Virus record (IMG/VR): IMGVR_UViG_3300008114_000046
Location: 1-64,000 of that record
Source: a virus
DNA: 64,000 bases
Strand: one strand, 5' to 3'
Shown one piece after another: positions 1 through 8,800 of this stretch. Below the pieces are notes generated by a model. It did not search any database, was not told where the DNA came from, and saw only the letters and a list, made by a program, of their open reading frames with translations. Positions within the stretch are counted from its first letter, which is position 1; every line of letters begins with the position of its first letter. A program made the translations under genes and the position numbers.

Positions 1-1145
1 TGTGGACCAGTAGGTCCTTGAACTGTAGCACCAGCAGGTCCTTGTGGGCCTGTTGGACCTTGTACAGTTGCTCCAGCTGGACCTTGCGGACCAACTGGTC
101 CTTGTACAGTTGCTCCAGCTGGACCTTGCGGACCAACTGGTCCTTGTACAGTTGCTCCAGCTGGACCTTGCGGACCAACTGGTCCTTGAACCGTAGCACC
201 AGGAGGACCTTGAACTGTAGCACCTGCTGGACCTTGCGGACCTGTTGGACCCATAGGACCTATTGCACCTTGAGGACCTGTTGGTCCCATTGGTCCGATT
301 GGACCCATTGGTCCTGTAGAGCCTTGAGGACCTGTTGGTCCCATTGGACCCATTGGTCCGGTAGATCCGACAAATCCTACTGGACCCTGAACAGTAACAC
401 CGGGAGGACCTTGTACAGTAGCCCCAGAAGGTCCTTGTGCTCCAGTGATACCTTGTGATCCTGTAAATCCTACTGGACCCTGAACAGTAGCGCCAGCCGG
501 ACCTTGAACTGTAGCGCCAGATGGTCCCTGAGCTCCTTGAGCTCCAGTAGCACCTTGTGATCCTGTAAAGCCAATTGGTCCCTGTGCGCCAACCGGTCCT
601 TGGGCGCCAGTCGGACCTTGAGCCCCAGTAGCACCCTGTGGTCCAATACCACTTATCCATGATACGTTGGTACCATCTGTTCTTAGGAAGAACCCGGTTG
701 CACTGCCTTGAGCTGGAAGAAGATTGTTTATAGCAGCGGCACGTGTTGATGCATTTGTGCCACCTTGACCAATGTTTAGAATGCCATTGGAGATAGAAGA
801 AGCGTTTACAATCAAGCCTGTTGCGTTTGCAATAATACCATCGCCGGCACGAATATTAATTGTTGTTCCGTTGGCATTAATAATAGAGTTTGAAAGACTT
901 AGATTGTCGGCAGATACCGTGAATGTTCTCGTTGTATTACCAAGTAGGACACCATTTGCATTCGGGATCAACTCACCGCTGATCTCCGTATTACTAAATG
1001 TAAGGTTTCCTACAACCTCTAGCGAACCGTTGACTGCGAGAGTCTGACGAATTCTCATGTGTTGTGTAATTTCTACATTTGAAGTAAATGTAGAATCACC
1101 GTTTACTAATAATCCATTATCTACTTTAAAATTAGTGTTTGCCAT
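1..1145 (-). CDS. Collagen-like tail fibre protein (C-terminus cut by window edge)
   Basis: The minus-strand reading frame opens with ATG at 1145 and stays open to the left edge, so the C-terminus is missing (about 381 codons visible). Residues 1 to about 160 are Asn/Thr/Ser-rich beta-type sequence like the neighbouring fibre protein. From about residue 165 it becomes a Gly-X-Y collagen-like region ([17 protein letters not shown] and similar). The triplet phase is broken repeatedly by a GATVQ insert, giving [12 protein letters not shown] units. Collagen-like triplets in phage proteins form trimeric rods in tail fibres, so I infer a trimeric fibre or fibre shaft. It is the last visible gene of the minus-strand virion block and starts 7 bp after the preceding gene stops. 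Receptor specificity would lie in the missing part. Confidence 0.8.
   Translation of the reverse strand, partial: MANTNFKVDNGLLVNGDSTFTSNVEITQHMRIRQTLAVNGSLEVVGNLTFSNTEISGELIPNANGVLLGNTTRTFTVSADNLSLSNSIINANGTTINIRAGDGIIANATGLIVNASSISNGILNIGQGGTNASTRAAAINNLLPAQGSATGFFLRTDGTNVSWISGIGPQGATGAQGPTGAQGPVGAQGPIGFTGSQGATGAQGAQGPSGATVQGPAGATVQGPVGFTGSQGITGAQGPSGATVQGPPGVTVQGPVGFVGSTGPMGPMGPTGPQGSTGPMGPIGPMGPTGPQGAIGPMGPTGPQGPAGATVQGPPGATVQGPVGPQGPAGATVQGPVGPQGPAGATVQGPVGPQGPAGATVQGPTGPQGPAGATVQGPTGP
63..188 (-). repeat. Three tandem 42-bp repeats inside the collagen-like gene
   Basis: Three consecutive, essentially identical 42-bp units start at 63, 105 and 147. Each encodes 14 residues ([14 protein letters not shown] in register). 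The unit is a multiple of 3, so copy-number change by slippage or recombination would lengthen or shorten the fibre without breaking the frame. Related but more diverged units extend on to about 640. Confidence 0.85.
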
Positions 1146-1152
1146 GTCAACC

Positions 1153-3468
1153 TTACTTAATTAGATGAGCTATAACTTTAACCGCGGAATTTGCAACGGT
1201 TTGTTGAAGATATAAATTCACATTGTTATCTAAAGTACCAGTATTTGCTGTAAACGTTCCAAGAGGAGATGCAGCGCCATTTGAAGCAACTGTACCATAA
1301 ACTGTTACAAACGCATCGGTTGTACCATTGTGAGCAAGTACAAGTTCAGAAAGCTGTGTGTTACTACCTTTCTTTACTTGAACTTCAAACTTGGCCGATG
1401 AATATGTTGCTTTAGGGAATGTGTAGATTAGCACAGGTCCAATTACGTTTCCAATATCACCATTTGCAGATACATCAACTACATAATCTGTTTTGAATGT
1501 AGTAGTTCCACCAATTGTAACAGTGTTTGATAGTGTTGTCGCGCCAAGAACACCAAGGGTTCCATCAGTTTCAATTGCAGTGGATGTAATGAATGTATTA
1601 ACACTGCCGGTACCTACTGTAATTCTTGTTAATGTAAGATTAACATTGGCACCAACATTCATTGCAACTGATGCATTTGCTGTCGTAGTATTCATGCCAC
1701 CAGAAAGAGTACTTAATCCAGCTACACCCAGTGTATTTGATAGTGTAGCAGAATTAGTTACAGCAATTGTGTTTCCAAAGCTGGCTGCGCCGGTAACCGT
1801 AATCGTATTTGAGAACGTAGCGGTATTTGTTACACCAATAGTGTTTGAGAATGTAGCTGCACCAGTTACACTCAACGTATTTGATAGTGTTGTAGTATTA
1901 GCAACCGATAGAGTACCATCAGTTTCAATACCAGTAGCTGTAATGAACGTATTCTCAGAACTAGTACCAACTGTAATTCTTGTATTTGAAAGATTTACGT
2001 TAGCACCAACATTGATTCCAACCGAAGCATTTGCTGTTGTAGTGTTTAGGTTACCAGAAAGAGTGGTTAGACCGGTTACACCAAGCGTGTTAGATAATGC
2101 AGTAGCACCAAAGACGGTAAGTGTGCCGTCTGTCTCGATCGCAGTGGCTGTAATGAATGTATTAACACTATTATTGCCAACATTAAATCTATCTAATGTA
2201 AGATTGACATTGGCGCCAACATTTACAGCGACAGAAGCATTTGCAGTTGTGGTATTCAGTGCAGCATTTAGTGATGCAAGACCGGCAACAGTTAGTGTAT
2301 TTGATAGTGTTGTAGTATTAGTAACCGCCAATGTATTAGATAATGTAGCAGCATCAGCAACTGTTAATGTACCATCGGTTTCGATTGCAGTGGCTGTAAT
2401 GAATGTATTAACACTACCAGTACCTACCGTAATTCTTGTATTTGAAAGATTTACGTTAGCGCCGACATTCATCGAAACGTTTGCATTCACTGTTGTTGTA
2501 TTTACATTGCCAGAAGCATTTGCTAGACCAACTACTGTTAGTGTGTTGGATAATGTGGCATTGCCAGTAACAGCAATTGTGTTTGAGAATGTAGCATTAC
2601 CTGTGATAGCAACGGCATTTGAGAATGTAGCATTACCTGTCACAGCAATAGTGTTTGACAAAGTAGCATTGCCAGTTATGGCTAGAGTGTTCGATAATGT
2701 AACGTTGCCTGTTACAGCTAGTGTATTGGATAATGTAGCATTACCAGTTACAACAATCGTATTTGCAAAGTTAGCATTTGATGTTACATTAGCAGCACCA
2801 GAAATTGTCAGGTAGTTGGTTGGTGTAATTACTAGATTAGCAATACCAGACCAAGAACCGTTACCAAACTTACTGTCGAATGAACTGTTGGCAACAACTA
2901 TCGTTGTAGCATTTGCAAAGACATTTGCACCAATGGCTACCATAGTAGTATTGGCAACAAACAGACCAGTACTAAAAGCGTTCGCAGTCATGTTTGCTGT
3001 GGTTGTAGCATCTGCAACTTGAATGCGTGTTGGTGTAATATTCGTGTTGACAGTACTGCTAGATTGTGTTATAATCAGACTACTGTTTACAAAGGAATTA
3101 GCAGATCCTAAGCCAAGGTAAACACCAACTGGATTCAGGTAGCTGTTCGAGGTGCTGTTTCCGGCAAGAACACGAATACCAGCGTCTGCTGCAACATAAG
3201 CTGTAGCATTTGATGTAATGACTAGATTTGCAGAGTTGCCAGTTTGAACGTTACCACCACGAAGAGCAGTTCCAACTGCAATAGTGTTTGCACCAAACGT
3301 ACCCCAAAGCTGAGCGGTACGAGCAATAGTATTATTGCCGGTGTTAGCAACAGTAGTATTTGCAGTAATAATTTCAGTCGAAAAAGCGTTCAGCAGCTCG
3401 TTAGTCTGGAGCAACCAAACTTCAAAGCTATCAGTAATGATATCAACGTTAGCTACTTGTCTTGACAT
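1153..3468 (-). CDS. Repeat-rich tail fibre / virion protein, 771 aa
   Basis: The N-terminus ([20 protein letters not shown]) resembles the start of structural proteins of T4-like cyanophages, where it probably docks to the virion. The middle is almost entirely repeats of two kinds. One is a run of about 12-residue units of the type [12 protein letters not shown]. The other is four copies of a 48-residue module (NTTTANAS...NVGANVNL...[23 protein letters not shown]). This is typical of beta-solenoid or triple-beta fibre shafts. The last 110 or so residues are non-repetitive and look like a compact C-terminal domain. It lies between the collagen-like fibre and a small protein that overlaps its start by 1 bp. 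The exact fibre role (shaft, whisker or adhesin) cannot be told from sequence alone. Confidence 0.7.
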   Translation of the reverse strand: MSRQVANVDIITDSFEVWLLQTNELLNAFSTEIITANTTVANTGNNTIARTAQLWGTFGANTIAVGTALRGGNVQTGNSANLVITSNATAYVAADAGIRVLAGNSTSNSYLNPVGVYLGLGSANSFVNSSLIITQSSSTVNTNITPTRIQVADATTTANMTANAFSTGLFVANTTMVAIGANVFANATTIVVANSSFDSKFGNGSWSGIANLVITPTNYLTISGAANVTSNANFANTIVVTGNATLSNTLAVTGNVTLSNTLAITGNATLSNTIAVTGNATFSNAVAITGNATFSNTIAVTGNATLSNTLTVVGLANASGNVNTTTVNANVSMNVGANVNLSNTRITVGTGSVNTFITATAIETDGTLTVADAATLSNTLAVTNTTTLSNTLTVAGLASLNAALNTTTANASVAVNVGANVNLTLDRFNVGNNSVNTFITATAIETDGTLTVFGATALSNTLGVTGLTTLSGNLNTTTANASVGINVGANVNLSNTRITVGTSSENTFITATGIETDGTLSVANTTTLSNTLSVTGAATFSNTIGVTNTATFSNTITVTGAASFGNTIAVTNSATLSNTLGVAGLSTLSGGMNTTTANASVAMNVGANVNLTLTRITVGTGSVNTFITSTAIETDGTLGVLGATTLSNTVTIGGTTTFKTDYVVDVSANGDIGNVIGPVLIYTFPKATYSSAKFEVQVKKGSNTQLSELVLAHNGTTDAFVTVYGTVASNGAASPLGTFTANTGTLDNNVNLYLQQTVANSAVKVIAHLIK
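1545..2770 (-). repeat. Nested in-frame repeats in the 771-aa fibre gene
   Basis: This stretch encodes four 48-residue modules containing NVGANVNL and a [14 protein letters not shown] tail, separated by variable numbers of 10-12-residue TLSNTLxVTG units. Both repeat classes keep the frame. The DNA copies are diverged at third positions, so they are old relative to the 42-bp repeats at 63-188. Confidence 0.8.
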
Positions 3469-3677
3469 TAATTATTCCTGTGTACTAACTGCACGAGCAA
3501 AGACTTGATATCACGTAATTCATTTTCAACATCAGTCATTCTCTTGCACAAACTGTTGTTTCTTTTGCTTGCTTCTCTTGCAGCTAAGAACTTCTTATAT
3601 TCTTCTTCATTGTTATTTATGATAACGCCAGAGTCAGTATCTTTTACATACCCTGGATGATTTGTATCAACTAACAT
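3468..3677 (-). CDS. Small conserved virion-block protein, 69 aa
   Basis: A 69-residue protein, N-terminally MLVDTNHPGYVKDTDSG. It has a charged middle (NNNEEEYKKFLAAREASKR) and a C-terminal heptad-like segment (MTDVENELRDIKSLLVQLV) that should form a short coiled coil. The start overlaps the upstream gene's stop at 3677 and its own stop overlaps the fibre start at 3468, so translation is probably coupled. Proteins with this opening occur in virion clusters of T4-like phages of marine bacteria. No function is known to me; a fibre-attachment or chaperone role is only a guess from position. Confidence 0.6.
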   Translation of the reverse strand: MLVDTNHPGYVKDTDSGVIINNNEEEYKKFLAAREASKRNNSLCKRMTDVENELRDIKSLLVQLVHRNN

Positions 3678-5785
3678 TATGCAGAGACTCCAATCACTTG
3701 GATTTGCTCTACCTTCGGAACAACGTGAGTGTTCTCAGAAAGAAGAACAATCTTAATCTGCATTGTGTTATACGTATCAAACTCTGTATAAGAAGAAGTT
3801 ACATAGCGAGCAACGTTATCATTGGCAATATTATTCCAAGCAACGTTCTTGTATTTTAGCTTCTCAATACCAACATCACCTACAATATTAGCATTTGTAA
3901 TTGGTTTAAAGACGGTGATGGAGCCGGTTGCACCTGGAGATGCCGGTGCAGTTACAGTAGCTACTGGAAACACTTCATGATTCTGTGGAGTAAGAATACT
4001 GTATATTCTAATCAGATCGCCAGTTGCAAGAGTTGAAGATACATCAGCTGTCGTAACAATATTGTTACTGCTGCTTGTTGTCAAGAAGTTGCCAGATAAA
4101 CTAGCATGAACTTCAGGATATTGTGGAAGACCATAAGTGTATTCCCAGATATCCTTTGGATCTTCTGTGCTGTATCTGTCAGTGTTATTCTTTAGCTCTA
4201 GTGGAGTCCATGCTTTGTCATCAAATGCATCTTTATCAGCAGAATTATGCAACTTGGCATAAGCTTTAATCTGAGTACCAGATGGACGATAACCAGCCAG
4301 ATAGACTACAACGTCTTCAGCATACTTACCTTCACCAAATGAGATCTTCTTAGAGATGTACTTGGTTTTAGCAAGACCGTTGCGATCAACTTCTGTATCA
4401 TAATTCGTAATACTGCCACGTGTTGCAGTAATGGTATTATTGATATCATTTTGATAGAAGAAGAAATCAAGCTCGTTCGTCTTTAGATAAGGAACAGAGA
4501 ATCTATTTGCTTCAGCAACTGCAACATTAAAGCTTACGTTGACAACTGCTGACTTTCTTTCGGTGCCGAACAGATTCGAGTTGATTACTTCAAGTGATCG
4601 TGAAAGAATGTATGATTCTCTTGGAGGATTATTAAACTTCAGAAGCTCAAGATTATCTGTTGTTGCAGGTATGTAATCTGTAGAGTTAGCAATTGCATAC
4701 ACCATCGAATAGTCAGATGTTGTAGGATTACCAATCAGGAACTTTGGCTGAAAGTTATCAACTTTGAATTTATCAATTGAAGCTACGTTTGCCGAAGCAC
4801 CAGATCTTTCTGCAATAATTCTCGTGCCAGTGACAAACTTAAAATCACTATTTGCGGCATTAGAATCAACAAGATAAATCTTATTCTTGGTATAGTCGAC
4901 ATAATATGCAACACCGACTGGTGGAACTTTAAGTCCAATTCCAGTAGCAGTAAAGCTTGGGAATTTATCAACAGTCATAGTAGTAGCATCAATAACGTTT
5001 GTAATTGTAAGAACATTTCTTACTGAACCGTTAGTAACTACAATTTTATCATTGATGCTATAGTTGGAGAATACTCCAGTTCCAGATGCTCTTACAATTG
5101 TATTGCTTGTTGAAGAAACGTTAACTGTAATATCAGCAGCATCTGCAATGTTTTGATAAACATATTCGCCGCTTGCAATAGCTCCAACTGTTGTTCGATC
5201 AATTGTAAAGAACTCATAGTCTTTATTCACAAGTGGAATAGTAATATTATCAGAATTAAATTGTGCAACCTTTACACTGAACTTAAGATCTTTATTACTA
5301 AACTTGTCATAGCTACTTGAATTAGTTGCCTTATAAAGGAAACCATCAAAGCGTGACTGCGAACCTGGTGAAGCAGTATTAGTTACACCACCTGCTCCTA
5401 CCAGTCTATCTCCCTGAACATTGGTCCAGATGTCATATGCTGGATCGTTATACTTAATAACAATGCCATAGAACCGTGCAGATTTAATTAAAACCGGATT
5501 TGAAAATCCAACAACCGTTGGTGTCTGTGCATCATTACTAATGTTGACAGAATCATAGTCGATTGATTTTACCGAATTCACAAGCACGCGATTCGGATTA
5601 GGATCTCCGTTTTCTACTTCGCAAATCCAAACGTTGATGCCCGGTTTAAAGGCACCACTCACGTTTGCATTTTGCGCAGGCTTAGCCTTAAAGAATAGAT
5701 CTACGGAAGTCAACATGATTTCAGAAGCGCTAGCAACCGTATCAGGATTTACATAGAATGTTTGGATGTAGTCAAATGTCGACAT
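3677..5785 (-). CDS. Virion structural protein, 702 aa (baseplate/fibre-proximal)
   Basis: The N-terminus (MSTFDYIQTFYVNPDTVASASE, then EIMLTSVDLFFKAKP) matches a family of large structural proteins next to DUF4815 proteins in T4-like cyanophages. It carries several beta-rich segments and no catalytic motif. The start at 5785 has AGAGGA 5 nt upstream, a good ribosome binding site. An AATAAATA element, compatible with a T4-type late promoter, sits just before it. It follows the 1773-aa structural gene and precedes the fibre genes, so it probably connects baseplate to fibres. The T4 counterpart (gp9, gp10 or none) cannot be assigned with confidence. Confidence 0.6.
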   Translation of the reverse strand: MSTFDYIQTFYVNPDTVASASEIMLTSVDLFFKAKPAQNANVSGAFKPGINVWICEVENGDPNPNRVLVNSVKSIDYDSVNISNDAQTPTVVGFSNPVLIKSARFYGIVIKYNDPAYDIWTNVQGDRLVGAGGVTNTASPGSQSRFDGFLYKATNSSSYDKFSNKDLKFSVKVAQFNSDNITIPLVNKDYEFFTIDRTTVGAIASGEYVYQNIADAADITVNVSSTSNTIVRASGTGVFSNYSINDKIVVTNGSVRNVLTITNVIDATTMTVDKFPSFTATGIGLKVPPVGVAYYVDYTKNKIYLVDSNAANSDFKFVTGTRIIAERSGASANVASIDKFKVDNFQPKFLIGNPTTSDYSMVYAIANSTDYIPATTDNLELLKFNNPPRESYILSRSLEVINSNLFGTERKSAVVNVSFNVAVAEANRFSVPYLKTNELDFFFYQNDINNTITATRGSITNYDTEVDRNGLAKTKYISKKISFGEGKYAEDVVVYLAGYRPSGTQIKAYAKLHNSADKDAFDDKAWTPLELKNNTDRYSTEDPKDIWEYTYGLPQYPEVHASLSGNFLTTSSSNNIVTTADVSSTLATGDLIRIYSILTPQNHEVFPVATVTAPASPGATGSITVFKPITNANIVGDVGIEKLKYKNVAWNNIANDNVARYVTSSYTEFDTYNTMQIKIVLLSENTHVVPKVEQIQVIGVSA

Positions 5786-5805
5786 TAATTCCTCTTAATC
5801 TTTTC

Positions 5806-5816
5806 TTTATTTATTC
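5806..5816 (-). promoter_or_regulatory. Late-promoter-like element (GAATAAATAAA)
   Basis: On the minus strand this reads GAATAAATAAA, one base off the T4 late promoter TATAAATA. It lies about 21-31 nt upstream of the start at 5785, directly after the previous stop codon. The same string recurs before gp25 (20491) and before 49422. Because GAATAA is also a Glu-stop pair at each of these sites, part of the match may be chance. Confidence 0.35.
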
Positions 5817-8800
5817 TTAGCGAAGACGCTCATTCACGTTATCCCAATCAAAAATACGAACGTTATTATTATCAATAGCGTCATGAATTGATTGTGAACT
5901 AAATCCAGCAGGAATTGCTGATGTAGTTGCTCTATCTGATGTAGCAGCCTGTGTAGCAGTTTGTGATGTATTCAGTGTGATTGGTTGATCGAATCCAAAT
6001 GGTAGGCCTGTGTAGTATTTAACACCAATAGATCCTGTTGTCTTCGAGTTACCATCGTACGACTGAACTGTAAACACCTTCACACCAGCTTTCGATGCTG
6101 CAAGCTTATTCTGTTGCTCAAGATCAGTAGTAGCTTCATTGATTCCTGCATCATAGTAGAAATCAAAGTTTAGAGTACCATTCATGTCTGCCAGAAGACC
6201 AGTTGTATTTGTGGTCGACGTTCTTGATTGTGCGCACTTCGATGTCTGATCTTCGCCTTCAAACATAAACTTGTGATATGTATTTGGCTTCAGACCAGTA
6301 ATAGAAATTGAGAATTTCTGTGCATCAGAGATAAACTCACCAATTGCAACCGAGCCAAATATATCATTCATATAGTTTGTTGACAGAGTGATTGTGAATT
6401 CAGCTGGTGAAATTGTATGAACAACACCAGTGTAATCAAAGTTCGCAGGATTTGGAACGATACGTGTTTCAGTGGTTACCACATCCGACGGATAATAAAG
6501 CTTAAATCCATAAGTTCCAGATTTTCCTTGTCCGCCATGGTTCTTACCCTTGTAAACACGAAGCTTGTAGTAAATACCATCGTTTGGATTGTGCGTCCAA
6601 AGAAGCTTAAACTTATCTTCAACGAAACCACCAACTGGTCCATAAGACTTACGTGTTATAGAACCTGGGTTTTCGATCTTTTTGCCATCGTTTAGAATGC
6701 TAAGACCCTTGGTAGAAATATCAGCATTTGTAATTGTTTCAGCAGCTGCTGATGTATATGTTGTAACATAAGTACCACCAGAAGTTGTTGACTGGAATAC
6801 TTCAAGAGCTATGTTATTATCACGGCTATTAATATAGAATTCAACAGGTCCTGTTAGACTGCTGAATGTATAGAAGAATTCTTCATATACCGAGCCGTCG
6901 TCGCTGCGAGCTGTACTACGCTGAGACTGAATAGCAACTTCAGTTTTCTGAGTAACTACTAGAACTTCAACTGGTCCAGATGTAATCACAGCACCGTCGG
7001 TAGCATCATTTTGAGCTACGATTGTGAATTCATTATATGGAAGAGTTACAATACCAGTTGAATTGTCTTCTGGTTTGAATTCAAGATTCAGTTCGGTTAA
7101 CTTAGGACCAAGTTGATCTTCCTTAATTGTACCATAGTACTCAGGATTTCCAAGATCAGAATAGTTATAATCTGTAAATGGATCTACAAAGAAACCAAAG
7201 CGGAAGCGATCGTTTAGTGAGTCAAGTGACGAAGGAATATATCTTGCTTTTGCAAGAGCTTCAGCCAGCGTAAATGATACGTAGTATTCAAGAGTTTTGA
7301 TACGATTCTCAAGAGAAGCGATATCAGTCATCTTGTATCCCTTGACTTGGATACGTGAACGATCAGTTGCACTAATAAGTTGAGTTACGGTATAGTTCTT
7401 AACTCTTCTTCCAAATGATTCGTTAGCAACTTTAGTATCAATAATCTTAGCCATGTCTGCAGATTTTGATTCTGGCAGAGAAGGATAAGGTGGAATCTTA
7501 AGAATTTGTAGTGTAATGCTGTTTTGTGGCTCTGGTGGAATTTCATCCTGTGCGCCATTCTTACCAGCACGAACAACAAAGTCTCCGTTGCTATCTACAA
7601 CAACACGATCTGATCTGCCTAGACAATATACAATGTTAGCAGTTAGATCTGTATCTGGCACAGGGAAATATTTTTCACCTGCTATGAATCGATTTGAAGA
7701 ACTTGGTTCAGACGGATTAATAATAGATAGAGCATTTGCTCCAGCTGGCACATTAGAAATGTCTGTAACCAGTTTAATTGTATTTGCAGAGCGTGGACGG
7801 AAGTCATACTGATCACGCAGATCATAGTACTTGCCGCTGGTTCCCAGAACTTCTGGGATTTCCATTGTGTGCACACTTTCAGAAGCAGATAGCGCTGCAA
7901 AGTCTAATGAGTCATCGACTGTATAAGAACTGATAGTTTTAACACCTGCCTCACCGCCGGTAAACACGTCATACTGTACAAGTAGAATATCATTCGATAC
8001 AAGTTCAGCTGCACGAGGTTTTCTATACAGATAAGAAGTATCTAGATAGTCTTCCTTTTGATTAATATCAATGTAGAAGTCGTTCGTAACATCAGATACA
8101 CCATAGGTATTTCCAGTAAAGAATACTGGTTGGCCTGTGAGTGTGTGGTTTTCTGATGTTGTAGTTGCTCCTAGTTGGATATTTGCTCCACCACGAGCAG
8201 AAGCAAGAGCCATACCGCTGGTGTTAGCGTATACGGCATAGTATGTTCCAGCATCTGTAAGGTTGGTAACCGTTGTTGTACTATCAGCGTAGACTACCGA
8301 ATCACCATTTGCAAATGGGTTGTTGGATATCTGAATAAACGCAGTTTGAGTACCAGAGTTTATGATGCCAGTATTAGCATTGAAGTTCAGAGCTCTTGAT
8401 TGGCCATTTGCTACATATACTTTTCTTAGACGGAAAGCATCAGAAACACCAAGTGCCCAAGGGCCACGAGTACCACCAGCATTATTTGAACAAACAGCAC
8501 GTGTATAAATTGAGCGAGTTACGCTTTTTACTGCTGATGCAATATTATTTCTAGTTGCATTATAGACAACCATCATGTCAGCAGATGTAGAACTTCCGGT
8601 ACTCGCATTAGCAATGGTATTTGCTAGAGCAATAACCATAGTGCCTGGCGATGTAACAGTTGCTGTGCGAGTTGTTTTGCTAGTTAGCGAAATTGGAACA
8701 TTGGCTGGATAGTAAAGCTTTACTGAACCGCCAGAGTATGTTTGACCAGGACCCGAAGTAAGAATCATTGAAGACGCGCCAGTTACCTGAGCAACCTGAC

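Noticed and set aside
63-188. Regular repeats that could suggest a CRISPR array
   Set aside because: Units are contiguous without unique spacers and are in-frame collagen-like codons.
1493-2815. 440-codon plus-strand open frame opposite the 771-aa fibre gene
   Set aside because: It is the mirror of a Thr/Asn/Val-rich repeat; its repeated [13 protein letters not shown] pattern follows directly from the minus-strand repeats, and it has no ribosome binding site.
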